A stretch of 64,000 nt of DNA from Rhodobacteraceae bacterium HIMB11 (GCA_000472185.1 AVDB01000001.1:62001-126000), one strand, 5' to 3'; shown: positions 17,751 through 27,850, numbered from the stretch's first letter. The notes: generated from the letters alone by a model not told the origin. Numbers and translations are program-made.

Positions 17751-17798
17751 GGGACACCCCTCCCCAACGAGGGGCGCATATCTGAAAGGGTAGCATTG
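17751..17798 (+). ncRNA. serC leader-like cis-regulatory RNA
   Basis: Directly upstream of serC is a perfect hairpin CCCCTC-CCCAAC-GAGGGG (17757-17774). It is followed by a short linker and the AAAGGG ribosome-binding site, which lies 8 nt before the ATG. Position and shape fit the alphaproteobacterial serC leader element (a known Rfam family found before serC-serA). Boundaries are approximate, and the assignment is from memory of the family rather than a covariance-model match. Confidence 0.5.
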
Positions 17799-18941
17799 AT
17801 GGCTATGAATATACCGGCTGCGCGGCCGTCGAACGCGCGTTTTTCTTCTGGTCCGTGTACCAAAATCCCCGCGTTTTCTTTGGATAAATTGGCAGATGCC
17901 CCATTGGGCCGCTCGCATCGTGCGGCTGTGGGCAAGGCCAAGCTTAAGGAAGCAATCGAAAAAACACGAGAGATTCTAAACATCCCCGCCGACTATCGTA
18001 TCGGGATTGTTCCTGCTTCTGATACTGGCGCGGTTGAAATGGCGATGTGGTCCATGTTGGGCGCGCGCCCCGTGACCATGATCGCCTGGGAAAGTTTTGG
18101 CGCAGGCTGGGTGACCGATGTTGTCAAACAACTGAAACTTGACGCGGATGTACGCACCGCTGAGTACGGTGAAATCGTTGATATGGCTGTGGTCGATTAC
18201 AACACGGACGTTGTATTCACATGGAACGGCACCACATCTGGCGTGTGTATGCCCAATGGGGATGCGATCTCCGCAGATCGTAAGGGGCTAACAATTTGTG
18301 ATGCCACTTCAGCGGCCTTCGCAATGGATTTGCCATGGGACAAATTGGATGTCACCACATTCAGCTGGCAAAAGGTGCTGGGTGGTGAAGCGGCGCATGG
18401 TATGTTGATCCTGTCACCCCGTGCGGTCGAACGGTTAGAGACATATACACCTGCCTGGCCGCTGCCGAAAATCTTCCGCCTAACGAAAGGCGGCAAGCTG
18501 ATCGAAGGTATTTTCGTTGGCGAAACAATTAATACGCCATCCATGTTGGCGGTTGAGGATTACATCGCAGCATTGGATTGGGCCGCAAATGTTGGTGGGC
18601 TAAACGGCTTGATCGCGCGCGCAACGGCCAATGCTCAGGCAATTTGGGATTTCTGCGAAACACGCGATTGGATTGATAATTTGGCGATTAATCCCGCCAC
18701 ACGTTCAAATACCTCTGTGTGTCTGAAATTTACAGATGATCGCATTCAAGACGGTGCAAAATTCGCCAAAGCGGTAGCCAAGCGGTTGGAAGCCGAAAAC
18801 GTAGCCTATGACATCGGCGCCTATCGTGATGCCCCTGCGGGATTGCGTGTGTGGTGTGGTGGCACAGTCGAAACGTCGGACATCGTCGCGATGCTTCCAT
18901 GGTTAGAATGGGCCTTCGAACAAGAAATCGCAGCGCAGTAA
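17799..18941 (+). CDS. serC: Phosphoserine aminotransferase
   Basis: A 380-residue class V PLP aminotransferase converting 3-phosphohydroxypyruvate and glutamate to phosphoserine. It opens [20 protein letters not shown], typical of the alphaproteobacterial subtype. The PLP Lys is Lys192 in [16 protein letters not shown], with Asp168 in ICDAT and Trp142-Asn in TWNGTTSG. The ATG at 17799 is preferred to the in-frame TTG at 17796 because of AAAGGG spacing. It is followed 75 bp downstream by serA, with a CCCC-AATAA-GGGG hairpin in the gap. Confidence 0.96.
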   Translation: MAMNIPAARPSNARFSSGPCTKIPAFSLDKLADAPLGRSHRAAVGKAKLKEAIEKTREILNIPADYRIGIVPASDTGAVEMAMWSMLGARPVTMIAWESFGAGWVTDVVKQLKLDADVRTAEYGEIVDMAVVDYNTDVVFTWNGTTSGVCMPNGDAISADRKGLTICDATSAAFAMDLPWDKLDVTTFSWQKVLGGEAAHGMLILSPRAVERLETYTPAWPLPKIFRLTKGGKLIEGIFVGETINTPSMLAVEDYIAALDWAANVGGLNGLIARATANAQAIWDFCETRDWIDNLAINPATRSNTSVCLKFTDDRIQDGAKFAKAVAKRLEAENVAYDIGAYRDAPAGLRVWCGGTVETSDIVAMLPWLEWAFEQEIAAQ

Positions 18942-19016
18942 CCTACTGACTAAATTGAATAATCAGCATCCCCAATAAGGGGGTGCGCATACAAATTCCA
19001 TAGAATGAGAATAATC

Positions 19017-20612
19017 ATGGCACCTAAAGTACTTGTATCTGACAAACTAAGTGAAACAGCTGTCCAAATCTTTCGGGATCGCGGGATCGACGTGGATTTC
19101 ATGCCTGATCTGGGCAAAGACAAAGAAAAGCTGGCTGAGGTTATTGGACAATATGATGGTCTTGCCATCCGATCCGCAACCAAGGTGACACCCACAATTT
19201 TGAAATATGCCACCAATCTAAAGGTGGTCGGCCGCGCGGGCATTGGAACGGACAATGTTGATAAAGAAGCCGCGTCAAAACAGGGTGTCATTGTTATGAA
19301 TACCCCCTTTGGCAATATGATCACCACAGCCGAACACGCGATTGCTATGATGTTTGCCGTTGCGCGCCAGATTCCCGAGGCCTCTGAATCCACGCATGCG
19401 GGAAAGTGGGAAAAATCCAAATTCATGGGTGTTGAACTTACGGGCAAAACGCTTGGCGTTATTGGCGCAGGGAACATTGGAGGGATCGTTTGCGACCGTG
19501 CGCGCGGCCTAAAGATGAAGGTAATGGCATTTGACCCCTTCCTTGGCGAAGAAAAGGCCAAGCAGATGGGCGTTCAAAAAGTAGAGCTGGACGAATTGCT
19601 GGCAGCTGCTGATTTCATCACGCTGCATGTTCCGTTCACAGACACCACCAAGAACATTCTAAGCCGTGAGAATTTAGCCAAAACCAAAAAGGGCGTTCGC
19701 ATCATCAACTGTGCGCGCGGCGGTTTGGTTGACGAAGTTGCACTGGCTGAGTTGCTGCAATCTGGGCATGTTGCGGGCGCTGCGTTTGACGTGTTTTCGG
19801 TTGAACCTGCAACGGAAAACCCATTGTTCAATCTGCCAAATGTTGTCTGCACACCACATTTGGGCGCTGCCACGACAGAGGCACAAGAAAACGTGGCACT
19901 GCAAGTCGCAGATCAGATGTCAAACTATTTGCTATCAGGGGCCGTTGAAAACGCGCTGAACATGCCATCCATGACCGCGGAAGAGGCCAAAATCATGGGT
20001 CCGTGGGTTAAATTGGCGGATCACTTGGGCAACTTCGTGGGCCAAATGACGGATGAGCCGATCACAGCGATCAACATTCTATATGACGGTTCCGTTGCCG
20101 AAATGAATTTGGATGCCCTGAATTGTTCTGTTGTTGCAGGGATCATGAAAAAGGCCAATCCAGATGTGAACATGGTTTCCGCACCAGTGATCGCCAAGGA
20201 ACGGGGTATCAAGATCAGCACCACGAACCAAGATAAATCAGGTGTATTTGCAGGTTATATCAAGGTCACAGTCGTGACAGCAGAACGCGAACGTTCGATC
20301 GGCGGCACAGTGTTCAGTGATGGAAAACCACGTTTCATTCAGATCAAAGGCATCAACATCGACGCGGAAGTCGGCGCAAACATGCTTTATACAACGAACG
20401 AAGACGTCCCAGGCATTATCGGTACATTGGGTCAAACATTGGGTCAAAACGGTGTGAATATCGCCAACTTTACCCTTGGCCGCGCAGATGCAGGTGGCGA
20501 AGCGATTGCGCTGCTTTATGTAGACGAACCTATCCAAGCCACTGTCCTAAAGGACCTGGAAGCGACAGGTTTGTTTAAACAAGTGAAACCACTGCAATTC
20601 GACGTTGCATAA
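19017..20612 (+). CDS. serA: D-3-phosphoglycerate dehydrogenase (long, ACT-domain type)
   Basis: A 531-residue enzyme for the first step of serine synthesis. The NAD motif is LGVIGAGNIGGIV (about 145-157). The substrate/catalytic Arg is in NCARGGLVDE, and the catalytic His in CTPHLGAAT. An allosteric substrate-binding (ASB) domain and a C-terminal ACT domain (from about 455, ANMLYTTNEDVPGIIGTLGQ) suggest feedback control by serine. The start at 19017 (MAPKVLVSDKL) is chosen by homology; four extra codons to 19005 are possible. It ends in a strong terminator. Confidence 0.96.
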   Translation: MAPKVLVSDKLSETAVQIFRDRGIDVDFMPDLGKDKEKLAEVIGQYDGLAIRSATKVTPTILKYATNLKVVGRAGIGTDNVDKEAASKQGVIVMNTPFGNMITTAEHAIAMMFAVARQIPEASESTHAGKWEKSKFMGVELTGKTLGVIGAGNIGGIVCDRARGLKMKVMAFDPFLGEEKAKQMGVQKVELDELLAAADFITLHVPFTDTTKNILSRENLAKTKKGVRIINCARGGLVDEVALAELLQSGHVAGAAFDVFSVEPATENPLFNLPNVVCTPHLGAATTEAQENVALQVADQMSNYLLSGAVENALNMPSMTAEEAKIMGPWVKLADHLGNFVGQMTDEPITAINILYDGSVAEMNLDALNCSVVAGIMKKANPDVNMVSAPVIAKERGIKISTTNQDKSGVFAGYIKVTVVTAERERSIGGTVFSDGKPRFIQIKGINIDAEVGANMLYTTNEDVPGIIGTLGQTLGQNGVNIANFTLGRADAGGEAIALLYVDEPIQATVLKDLEATGLFKQVKPLQFDVA

Positions 20613-20617
20613 TTGAA

Positions 20618-21772
20618 TTATTGGGCCGGTTCACCGGCCCATTCTTTTTCAAGGATGGCGTGCAACATCGTTGTGTGCTGCGCACAATTCGACAATATCA
20701 CCAAATCGCTGATCGAACGACCATCGACATTTTTCAGATCGGATCGCCGCATCACATTTGCAGGCGCATCAATCGCCATATGCAGGGCATCCACAACGTT
20801 CAAGCCAATGGCGTTGACAAGTCGGGCAACCCCCTCTGCCTGTGTAATATGCGCACCTGCCAATGATCCTTCTGAATTGATCAATTGGCCCTCTGTCAAA
20901 CGCACGGTCATATCATAAAGATCAAACTGGTCTGGCCCGCCAATGGTTGGCATCGAATCTGAAACCAAGAAAATTCGATCAGGATGCGCATGTGCACGCA
21001 GCGCAAGTTTGATCATTTCGTCCTGAACGTGGATCCCATCGCAAATGATACCACAGGCAAGGCCCGCGTTCATAATCGCAACAACAGGGCCAGGATCACG
21101 ATTGATCAACGGCGGCATCGCGTTCATCAAATGTGTCGCGCAACTGGCGCCCGCATCAATTGCTGCCCATGTTTGGGCATTGCTGGCAACTGTATGCCCG
21201 ATTGAAACGATGACACCTAATTTTGCAATGCGATGAACAGTTTCGGGATCAACCACCTCGGGGGCAAGCGTTAATTTCGTGGTGATATTCGCATCGCGCA
21301 AACGACACAATGTTGCAAAGGTACGTTCATCAAAGGGCCGTATTAATTCCGAAGAATGCGTGCCCCTACGTCCCTGCGAAATATGTGGCCCCTCAATATG
21401 TATGCCCAAGACATGATCCGTTGGACCATGTTCAATGACAGCGTCCGCCGCCCGATCTATGACATCTGGCGCGTCCGTGATCACGGTTGGCAGAATCCCA
21501 ATCGTTCCGTATCGGCCATGTGTATCACGGATATGCTCAATCGCCTGTGGCGATGGTTCATCATTGAACAGGACGCCGCCGCCACCGTTCACCTGCAGGT
21601 CCAGAAACCCAGGTGCAACAATACCGTCAATCTTAATCACCCGTCCATCACTAGGCACAGTGTCGCGCTGAACCAAATGCGCACGATCATCCATAACATG
21701 GACAGCATGTGACCTATCCAACGCCTTTTCCACATAGATTGCGGTTGGGAGTATGTATGTGCCTGTTGTCAT
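20618..21772 (-). CDS. nagA: N-acetylglucosamine-6-phosphate deacetylase
   Basis: A 384-residue amidohydrolase. The metal-site and substrate segments are APGFLDLQVNGGGGVLFNDE, LGIHIEGPHIS, VSIGHTVASNAQT, ATHLMNAMPP (the ATHLFNAM motif), GIICDGIHV and the catalytic Asp in FLVSDSMPTIGG. It converts GlcNAc-6-phosphate to glucosamine-6-phosphate in amino-sugar or cell-wall recycling. Its start overlaps the stop of the ROK kinase by 4 bp, consistent with sequential phosphorylation and deacetylation of N-acetylglucosamine. No nagB is in the window. Confidence 0.95.
   Translation of the reverse strand: MTTGTYILPTAIYVEKALDRSHAVHVMDDRAHLVQRDTVPSDGRVIKIDGIVAPGFLDLQVNGGGGVLFNDEPSPQAIEHIRDTHGRYGTIGILPTVITDAPDVIDRAADAVIEHGPTDHVLGIHIEGPHISQGRRGTHSSELIRPFDERTFATLCRLRDANITTKLTLAPEVVDPETVHRIAKLGVIVSIGHTVASNAQTWAAIDAGASCATHLMNAMPPLINRDPGPVVAIMNAGLACGIICDGIHVQDEMIKLALRAHAHPDRIFLVSDSMPTIGGPDQFDLYDMTVRLTEGQLINSEGSLAGAHITQAEGVARLVNAIGLNVVDALHMAIDAPANVMRRSDLKNVDGRSISDLVILSNCAQHTTMLHAILEKEWAGEPAQ
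20622..20649 (+). terminator. Intrinsic terminator of serC-serA
   Basis: A perfect 8-bp stem (TGGGCCGG, 20622-20629, with CCGGCCCA, 20634-20641) with a TTCA loop is followed by TTCTTTTTC. It lies 9 bp after serA and is embedded in the last codons of the convergent nagA gene, so the same DNA encodes the NagA C-terminus. Confidence 0.85.
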
Positions 21773-22668
21773 CCAACCTGACCTTTCAAATAGGCGGCAT
21801 AGGCCGCACCGCGCGCACCACTGGCATCTCCAGCTTCGGCCAAAACGATTTTGGGACGCTTCACATTCGCCAACGCGCGTTTATCAACGGCAATCGCCAG
21901 ATCATCAATGACACCAGCAATCTTTGATAAACCGCCCCCCAAAACAACAACGTCGGGGGCAATGTGAAATGACGAGGTGATGATCATTTCAGAAACGATT
22001 TCGCACCATTTTTCCCACGCCATCTGTACCGATGGGCTTTTCGATTTTTGATCGGCAATGTCCATAGGCGACAGCGTTTCTCCCGAATAGTGCAGCGCCA
22101 ATCGCGATAGTCCCGGACCCGAGGCATAGGCCTCATAACAGGCGGAGCGGCCACACCCACATTCAATGACTGGCAGGTCTCTGCATAGCGACAGTGGGGC
22201 TGCGACATGTCCAATTTCGCCTGCAATTGAATGCGGCTCTCCAATCAGTTCACCACGCCATGTCATCCCCGCGCCAACACCTGTTCCAAGGATTAAGCCA
22301 AGCGTCATATCATGCCCGCGTCCCGCACCAAACACAGCCTCAGACAGGGCAAATGCACGCCCATCGTTTACATAGACTATGCGGCCATCAATTTGTGCAT
22401 GAATATCATGCACAATCTTGTAATTTGTTGCTGGTAAATTCGCAGTCAGCGCGCGCCCATCCGCCGACAGCACCCCTGCGGCGCCAATTCCAATCGGAGC
22501 ATTGGGCTGATCTGCTTTGGACCATGCAACCAGATCCCTAATCACATTCAATAGCGCATGATAGTTCTGCGGCGTATCAACACGGCGCTTATCCGTTAAC
22601 GCCCAATCCGCGTCAAAAATTTGCGCCTCAATCTTAGACCCGCCTAAATCCAAACCGACTGCCGTCAT
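21769..22668 (-). CDS. ROK-family kinase, probable N-acetylglucosamine kinase
   Basis: A 299-residue sugar kinase. It begins TAVGLDLGGSKIEAQIF (ATP-phosphate loop) and contains LGLILGTGVGAGM and the ROK zinc-binding signature with conserved Cys residues in VIECGCGRSACYEAYASGPG. A GEIGHV segment supplies the His of the zinc site. Coupled by a 4-bp overlap to nagA, so GlcNAc is the most likely substrate; glucose or fructose kinase activity is possible in this family. It is separated from the small membrane gene upstream by about 135 bp. Confidence 0.88.
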   Translation of the reverse strand: MTAVGLDLGGSKIEAQIFDADWALTDKRRVDTPQNYHALLNVIRDLVAWSKADQPNAPIGIGAAGVLSADGRALTANLPATNYKIVHDIHAQIDGRIVYVNDGRAFALSEAVFGAGRGHDMTLGLILGTGVGAGMTWRGELIGEPHSIAGEIGHVAAPLSLCRDLPVIECGCGRSACYEAYASGPGLSRLALHYSGETLSPMDIADQKSKSPSVQMAWEKWCEIVSEMIITSSFHIAPDVVVLGGGLSKIAGVIDDLAIAVDKRALANVKRPKIVLAEAGDASGARGAAYAAYLKGQVG

Positions 22669-22803
22669 ACTGATACCTCAGGGCACTTTGTCCCAATCTT
22701 ATGCGGTCCAAATTGCGTATGAAAACCCGCTTGGCCGTTTGTTTGGCTCCATTTGACACCGCATTCATTCAGCAGTGCAATAGATAATGGCATATCGCAT
22801 ACT

Positions 22804-22977
22804 TTATTTTAACAAATCGCACCCAGGCAACATTGCCTTCACCGCAGACGCGTACCGCCTCTTCTGTGTTTTCCAAACAACGCGGGTTTTGGAAGAGGCA
22901 ACGAAAATCCAGACGACAAATGTGATCAAAAAGCAAAAGCCAATCACAATAATAAACAGACGTGCGGTATTTTCCAT
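22804..22977 (-). CDS. Small single-span membrane protein, 57 residues
   Basis: A short gene starting at 22977 with an ideal AGGAGG ribosome-binding site 5 nt before the ATG. The product starts MENTARLFIIVIGFCFLITF and has one strongly hydrophobic segment (about residues 6-27) followed by a Lys/Arg-rich tail (KTQKRRYASAVK). By the positive-inside rule this gives N-out, C-in topology. It begins 46 bp after the hydantoinase stop on the same strand and is probably its operon partner. I do not recognise the family and assign no function. Confidence 0.7.
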   Translation of the reverse strand: MENTARLFIIVIGFCFLITFVVWIFVASSKTRVVWKTQKRRYASAVKAMLPGCDLLK

Positions 22978-23023
22978 ATCAGCCTCCTGTGGCCAACAGT
23001 TGCAAGAACTGCGCCAGGTCAGG

Positions 23024-25024
23024 CTAATGCGCAACGCGCGGACGACCCTTTGCGGTAGCAGTGACCAATGCCTCGACAAATACTTGACGGCTATCGATTT
23101 CGGCCATTTTGATGTCTTGATCCAACGCCACTTCTATTTGTTCGGCACCTGCAGCCTGCGCATCTGATAGCGCAGCTGAATAGAGCGCATCCTTGATAAA
23201 GGATAATGCCGCATCGCTTTCGGCAAAATCATGGGGGTTGTCCCCATAATGCACCCGATAAAGACCCTCAGACGGACTGGTTATCGTGGCAGATTTGCGA
23301 AATGTAACACGGCCGACCACAGCACCAATCGCATTGGCGACACCTGCATGTTCCGATAACACCATTGGGCATCCCAATTTTTCACCGACCGCTGGATAAT
23401 AACTGGGTGCCGAGGCGCCAAGCCCCACAACGGGCACATCAATCCCCAAATCAATCCGTAACAATCCGCGGTGCCCCGCCAACCCACGCGTTGTCATAAT
23501 ATGTTTGGCCAAGTCATCAGGGGCCATTTCAAAATCAAACGCATCCTCGGCAAAGGCAGTTTCCAAAACGGCCAAACAGGTTTGATGCGTCAACTGATCA
23601 ATCACAATCTGCGCCATGTGATTTGGATCATCCGACAATAATTCACCCGACCCAGTTCTGCGCCGCATAAACAGCGACAGTGCTTTAACCGCGGCATCAG
23701 TATCCCAAACATCAACACGCCCCAATGCATGCGACGCATCAGATGGGGTTAGTGCAGAAATCTGGACCAATCCGCGCGACACTAACCGCATCAGGGCCTG
23801 TGCCTCGATCCGGGTTTTTAAAACATCGCTGATTGGCTGAAACTGCGCGGTTATGCGATTATAGACACCCTCGTCGCGTGCGCTTAATCCCCCCGCTTCA
23901 AAGACATCAATGCGGCGTACAAAACGGGCATCATAATCCCCAGGCAGCGTGCCGCGCAACTGAGCATCCAAGGCGGCATGAACGATGTCGGGGTCAATCG
24001 TTGCGGCAAGGGATACGGGCAACACACGGCGTGGGCCCAATGTGACGCCGCCCTGCAAACCCTGAGAGACAAAGTGAACCTCACTATCCCCACCCAGACC
24101 AAAGGTGCGCATGGCAACGGCCTCGACCATGGTGCGGTATGGACCCACCTTGGCGCCTTCGGGATCAATGGCGGGCAATCCATCGCGCAAAACGGCAATG
24201 TCAGTGGTGGTTCCGCCAATATCTGAAACCAATGCATTGTCAGAATTGGTCAACCACCGCGCCCCAACGATTGAGGCCGCAGGGCCGCTTAGGATCGTTT
24301 CAATTGGTTTTTCACGCGCCTGATCCAGTGAAATCAACGCACCATCGCCACGCACCACCATCAGTGGCGCGTTCACACCCAGATCAGAGAGCACGGATTG
24401 CGCGCGCTGCAGCAGCCGATCAATCAGTCCGATCAAGCGCGCATTCAATAAGGCGGTCAGCGCACGCCGCGGACCATTTAATTTGGCCGATAGTTGATGT
24501 GATAGGCTAACGGGTTTACCCGTTTTTTCGCGCAGTAACTTTAAAACCGCCAATTCGTGGGCGGGGTTGCGTGTTGCGAATTGCGATGCAACTGCAAAGG
24601 CCGAAATCCCGCTTTGCTGTTCGACCCATTCTTCAATCTCAGCTAGATCAAGCGGCACCGCCTCACCCCCTGCGTGGTTGTGGCCCCCTGCGATGGACAA
24701 AACGGGATCACCCGCCAATGCTTGGGTCAGGCCATGTTTGTCCAAATCACCCCCACGAAACCCGATAAAGATCAGGCCAACGCGACCCCCCTGCCCCTCG
24801 ACCAAGGCATTTGTCGCCAAAGTGGTTGAGAGCGAGGCCATCGCAATGTCACCCGCATTGATGCCAGCTGACTGAAGGGTTGCAGCCGCAGCCTTGCCAA
24901 TGCCTTCGGCCAGATCATGGCGGGTCGTCAACGACTTTGCCGAGGCGATCACTTCCTCTTCATCGCGCAGGATCACCGCGTCGGTATATGTGCCGCCCGT
25001 ATCAATGCCCAATAGGTATGTCAT
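23024..25024 (-). CDS. Hydantoinase/oxoprolinase family protein (HyuA-like)
   Basis: A 666-residue protein of the HyuA class. It has the N-terminal actin-like ATP-binding segment YLLGIDTGGTYTDAVIL, followed by SLTTRHDLAEGIG and ATTLATNALVEG-type features (read here as STTLATNALVEGQG). The second phosphate-binding region is ALVSDIGGTTTDIAVLRDG. Relatives hydrolyse 5-oxoproline or N-substituted hydantoins with ATP. There is no HyuB-type gene next to it, so either it acts alone or the partner is elsewhere. The substrate cannot be told from sequence. Followed by a small membrane-protein gene. Confidence 0.88.
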   Translation of the reverse strand: MTYLLGIDTGGTYTDAVILRDEEEVIASAKSLTTRHDLAEGIGKAAAATLQSAGINAGDIAMASLSTTLATNALVEGQGGRVGLIFIGFRGGDLDKHGLTQALAGDPVLSIAGGHNHAGGEAVPLDLAEIEEWVEQQSGISAFAVASQFATRNPAHELAVLKLLREKTGKPVSLSHQLSAKLNGPRRALTALLNARLIGLIDRLLQRAQSVLSDLGVNAPLMVVRGDGALISLDQAREKPIETILSGPAASIVGARWLTNSDNALVSDIGGTTTDIAVLRDGLPAIDPEGAKVGPYRTMVEAVAMRTFGLGGDSEVHFVSQGLQGGVTLGPRRVLPVSLAATIDPDIVHAALDAQLRGTLPGDYDARFVRRIDVFEAGGLSARDEGVYNRITAQFQPISDVLKTRIEAQALMRLVSRGLVQISALTPSDASHALGRVDVWDTDAAVKALSLFMRRRTGSGELLSDDPNHMAQIVIDQLTHQTCLAVLETAFAEDAFDFEMAPDDLAKHIMTTRGLAGHRGLLRIDLGIDVPVVGLGASAPSYYPAVGEKLGCPMVLSEHAGVANAIGAVVGRVTFRKSATITSPSEGLYRVHYGDNPHDFAESDAALSFIKDALYSAALSDAQAAGAEQIEVALDQDIKMAEIDSRQVFVEALVTATAKGRPRVAH

Positions 25025-25090
25025 GCCTGCTCCTTCATTTCCGCTGAGATAGCGCGGCGAACCAAAAACGTCTGTCTATTTGCGGCATGT

Positions 25091-26128
25091 TTAGCGCGCC
25101 ATTTGCGACAATCGCTGAACCGCCCATCTGGCGGCATCAGAAACGGTGGGATCAGGATCGTCGATCAAACCATGGGCAACGGGAACCAAATCGGACCGCT
25201 CTGAATTGCCGATCGCATAAAGCACATTGCGCACAAACCGATTGCGGCCAATGCGTTTGATCGGGCTGCCCGAAAATTTTGTACGAAATGCAGCATCGTC
25301 CAACATGGCCAATTCGCCAAGATTTGGGGCCATTAAATCCGAACGCGCGCGATAGCGGATATCGCTGGCCTCTTTGGCGAATTTGTTCCACGGACAGGCG
25401 GCCAAACAATCATCGCATCCATAAATGCGATTGCCCATTAACCCCCGTAAATCCACATCGACAGGGCCCGAATGTTCGATGGTTAAATAGGAAATGCATC
25501 GACGCGCATCCAATTGATATGGCGTGGGAAAGGCGTCTGTTGGGCAGGCTGTGATGCAGGATCGGCAAGACCCGCAGTGATCCACCTCTGCCCCATCAGG
25601 TTCAATAGATAAGGTGGTAAAAACAGACCCGATAAAGAACCAGTTTCCCAAATCGCGGCTGACCAAATTCGTATGTTTGCCCTGCCACCCCAAACCTGCG
25701 GCCTGTCCCAATGGCTTTTCAGAAACAGGGGCCGTATCAACAAACACTTTCACCTCGCCACCCGAATGCGCGATTAACCAGCGCGCCAATCGTTTCAGGC
25801 GTTTTTTGACAAGGTCGTGGTAATCCTTGTTTTGTGCATAAACGGATATGGCCCCTTTTTCAGGATGCCTCAGGATGTCCGTTGGATGATGATCTGGTGC
25901 GTAACTTTCGCCCAGCATGATAATGGTTTGCGCATCGGGCCACAACGCACGCGGATTTGCCCGCCATGTTTGGCGATTTGCCATCCATGACATTTGCCCG
26001 TGATACCCTGCTTCGATAAAATCTGAGAGCTTGTCCGGGACATGCGGAATGCTGTCTGGATGGGTAAATCGGCAAAGCGAAAATCCCTTAGCCCGCGCCT
26101 GATCAATGATCGCCTGTTTAAGGGACAC
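25091..26128 (-). CDS. queG: Epoxyqueuosine reductase
   Basis: A 345-residue cobalamin and iron-sulfur enzyme catalysing the last step of queuosine synthesis on tRNA. Two 4Fe-4S cluster motifs are visible: [16 protein letters not shown] and [14 protein letters not shown]. The segments [20 protein letters not shown] and [11 protein letters not shown] are family hallmarks. A C-terminal HEAT-like repeat ([20 protein letters not shown]) is present. The start is GTG at 26128, with AGGGGG 6 nt upstream. It lies 26 bp after the glutathione S-transferase gene on the same strand. Confidence 0.95.
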   Translation of the reverse strand: MSLKQAIIDQARAKGFSLCRFTHPDSIPHVPDKLSDFIEAGYHGQMSWMANRQTWRANPRALWPDAQTIIMLGESYAPDHHPTDILRHPEKGAISVYAQNKDYHDLVKKRLKRLARWLIAHSGGEVKVFVDTAPVSEKPLGQAAGLGWQGKHTNLVSRDLGNWFFIGSVFTTLSIEPDGAEVDHCGSCRSCITACPTDAFPTPYQLDARRCISYLTIEHSGPVDVDLRGLMGNRIYGCDDCLAACPWNKFAKEASDIRYRARSDLMAPNLGELAMLDDAAFRTKFSGSPIKRIGRNRFVRNVLYAIGNSERSDLVPVAHGLIDDPDPTVSDAARWAVQRLSQMAR

Positions 26129-26154
26129 TGTGACCCCCTAAAACCATGCATGCT

Positions 26155-26820
26155 TCAGAAATCCAAATCATTGTAATGGCGGGGCGGCGGGAAGCCCGAC
26201 ACCTGATCGGATAGGATATTGCGAAACGCAGGGCGCGATTTAATTTTTGCATACCAATCTTTTACAACAGATGATCGGTTCCAATCCACATCTGAAATAT
26301 AGTCCAAACTGGACAAATGCGCAGCGGCCGCAAAATCGGCCAATGTCATTGTATCACCGGCCAACCAACGACGATGTTCCAACAACCACGCCATATAATC
26401 CAGATGGTATTTGATTTTGCGCGCACCCTCTTTGATGTTTTTGCTGTCTGGAAATCCCTGTCCTGACACCTTTTTGTTCACTCGTTCATACAGCAGGTTT
26501 GAGGTCACTTCGTGATGAAATTTATCATCAAACCACGACACCAATCGCCGCATTTCGTACCGCGCCTTGGCGTCCTTGGGGATCAATGAAGGTTCGGGAT
26601 TCAAATCCTCTATATACTCGCAGATCGGCGTGCTTTCGGTCAGCAGCGCCCCTTCGTGTCGCAGGATGGGGACCTTGCCCGCAGGGTTGCGACGCAAAAA
26701 TTCCGTTGATTGTTCCCAGTAACGTTCCTCAATCAGTTCAACGTCCATCTTTTTTTCGGCCAAAACCAACCGAACCTTGCGGCAGAAAGGGGACAATGGA
26801 ACATGATAAAGGCGCAACAT
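26155..26820 (-). CDS. Glutathione S-transferase family protein
   Basis: A 221-residue two-domain protein. A thioredoxin-fold N-terminal domain (LRLYHVPLSPFCRKVRLVLAE) contains a Ser/Cys near the glutathione site, the cis-Pro segment GKVPILRHEGALL and the gamma-glutamyl-binding ESTPICEYIED. An alpha-helical C-terminal domain follows, containing LAGDTMTLADFAAAAHLSSL. Role probably in stress or detoxification; the substrate is unknown. Possibly co-transcribed with queG downstream. Confidence 0.9.
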   Translation of the reverse strand: MLRLYHVPLSPFCRKVRLVLAEKKMDVELIEERYWEQSTEFLRRNPAGKVPILRHEGALLTESTPICEYIEDLNPEPSLIPKDAKARYEMRRLVSWFDDKFHHEVTSNLLYERVNKKVSGQGFPDSKNIKEGARKIKYHLDYMAWLLEHRRWLAGDTMTLADFAAAAHLSSLDYISDVDWNRSSVVKDWYAKIKSRPAFRNILSDQVSGFPPPRHYNDLDF

Positions 26821-26878
26821 CGTGGGGCAACTTTCAATTCAAAATCAGTGTATGAATGGCACAATTTCGAGGCAGGGA

Positions 26879-27601
26879 TCAATCCATGAAACAGTGTGAT
26901 CTTTGATCCTTTTGGATCAGAACCGCACCATCTTGAATATTGTCTGCACGATCCAACACGAATTGCGTTAGCGCAGATGCAGAGCGCCGCTTGGGATCAG
27001 GCAAAATCGCGGCAAGGCGCGCAGCCTCGGCCAAGGTCAGGCTATCAGAGGAGATACCGAAATAATGCAGGGACGCAGCCTCAGCGCCAAAAACACCTTC
27101 GTCAAATTCTGCGACATTTAGATAGACCTCTAGAATCCGCTGTTTTGACCAGAACAATTCCACCACAGGCGTCAAAAAGGCCTCAAGCGTTTTGCGCACC
27201 CAACTGCGCCCGTGCCAAAGAAAGGTATTTTTGACAACCTGCTGTGTCAGGGTCGATGCCCCACGATCCCCGCCATCCTGAATCGCGGCGCGAATGGCGG
27301 ACATGTCAAAGCCCCAATGTTGACAGAAATTCACATCCTCGGCTGCGACAACGGTCAGTTTAAGCGTGTCTGAAATTTCCTCAATCGGCATCCATTCTGA
27401 ATGCACCGACCCCAGTCGAGATTTTTCCGACAGGATGTAGGGCGTTGTTGGAATGGGGACAAAGCGGAAAACGATGAAGACGGCGATAAAACAGGCCAGA
27501 ACGCCAATCCCAATCCAGCGCAAGATTTTACGCCAATTCGCCTTATTAGAGCCTGTTTTTGACTTTTTCTTTGGTGCGCGTTTGGTCGCCTTTTTTGCCA
27601 T
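26879..27601 (-). CDS. mtgA: Monofunctional biosynthetic peptidoglycan transglycosylase
   Basis: A 240-residue GT51 enzyme that polymerises lipid II. A Lys/Arg-rich cytoplasmic start (KKATKRAPKKKSKT) and one membrane anchor (about 27-47) precede the catalytic domain. That domain carries the key Glu in VVAAEDVNFCQHWGFD and the motifs RGASTLTQQVVKN, RKTLEAFLT and KQRILEVYLNVAEFDEGVFG. No transpeptidase domain follows. The stretch upstream (27602-27917) contains no other gene on this strand. Confidence 0.95.
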   Translation of the reverse strand: MAKKATKRAPKKKSKTGSNKANWRKILRWIGIGVLACFIAVFIVFRFVPIPTTPYILSEKSRLGSVHSEWMPIEEISDTLKLTVVAAEDVNFCQHWGFDMSAIRAAIQDGGDRGASTLTQQVVKNTFLWHGRSWVRKTLEAFLTPVVELFWSKQRILEVYLNVAEFDEGVFGAEAASLHYFGISSDSLTLAEAARLAAILPDPKRRSASALTQFVLDRADNIQDGAVLIQKDQRSHCFMD

Positions 27602-27850
27602 GCCTCAAATATCCGTTTTTTGGACAGCTTACCGCGTTCAGCAACATGAACCAAGGGTAGAGGTGATGAAAAATTCAACTATAAGCGGATAATGTAGCAG
27701 CCTCAAAATTACCAATTATGTTAATTTTTCGCCCAAGAATGTGAAACCAAGCGTTGGTTTTGTTAACCCCGGACCACGGCCACCCTGATAGGGTGGAGCC
27801 AGTTACGCGATGTCATCACAAATGGCATAAAGCATTGAAAGGACCACATC

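Noticed and set aside
17504-17983. 159-codon minus-strand ORF spanning serB, the serC leader and serC
   Set aside because: It overlaps three supported features, has no ribosome-binding site and no recognisable motif.
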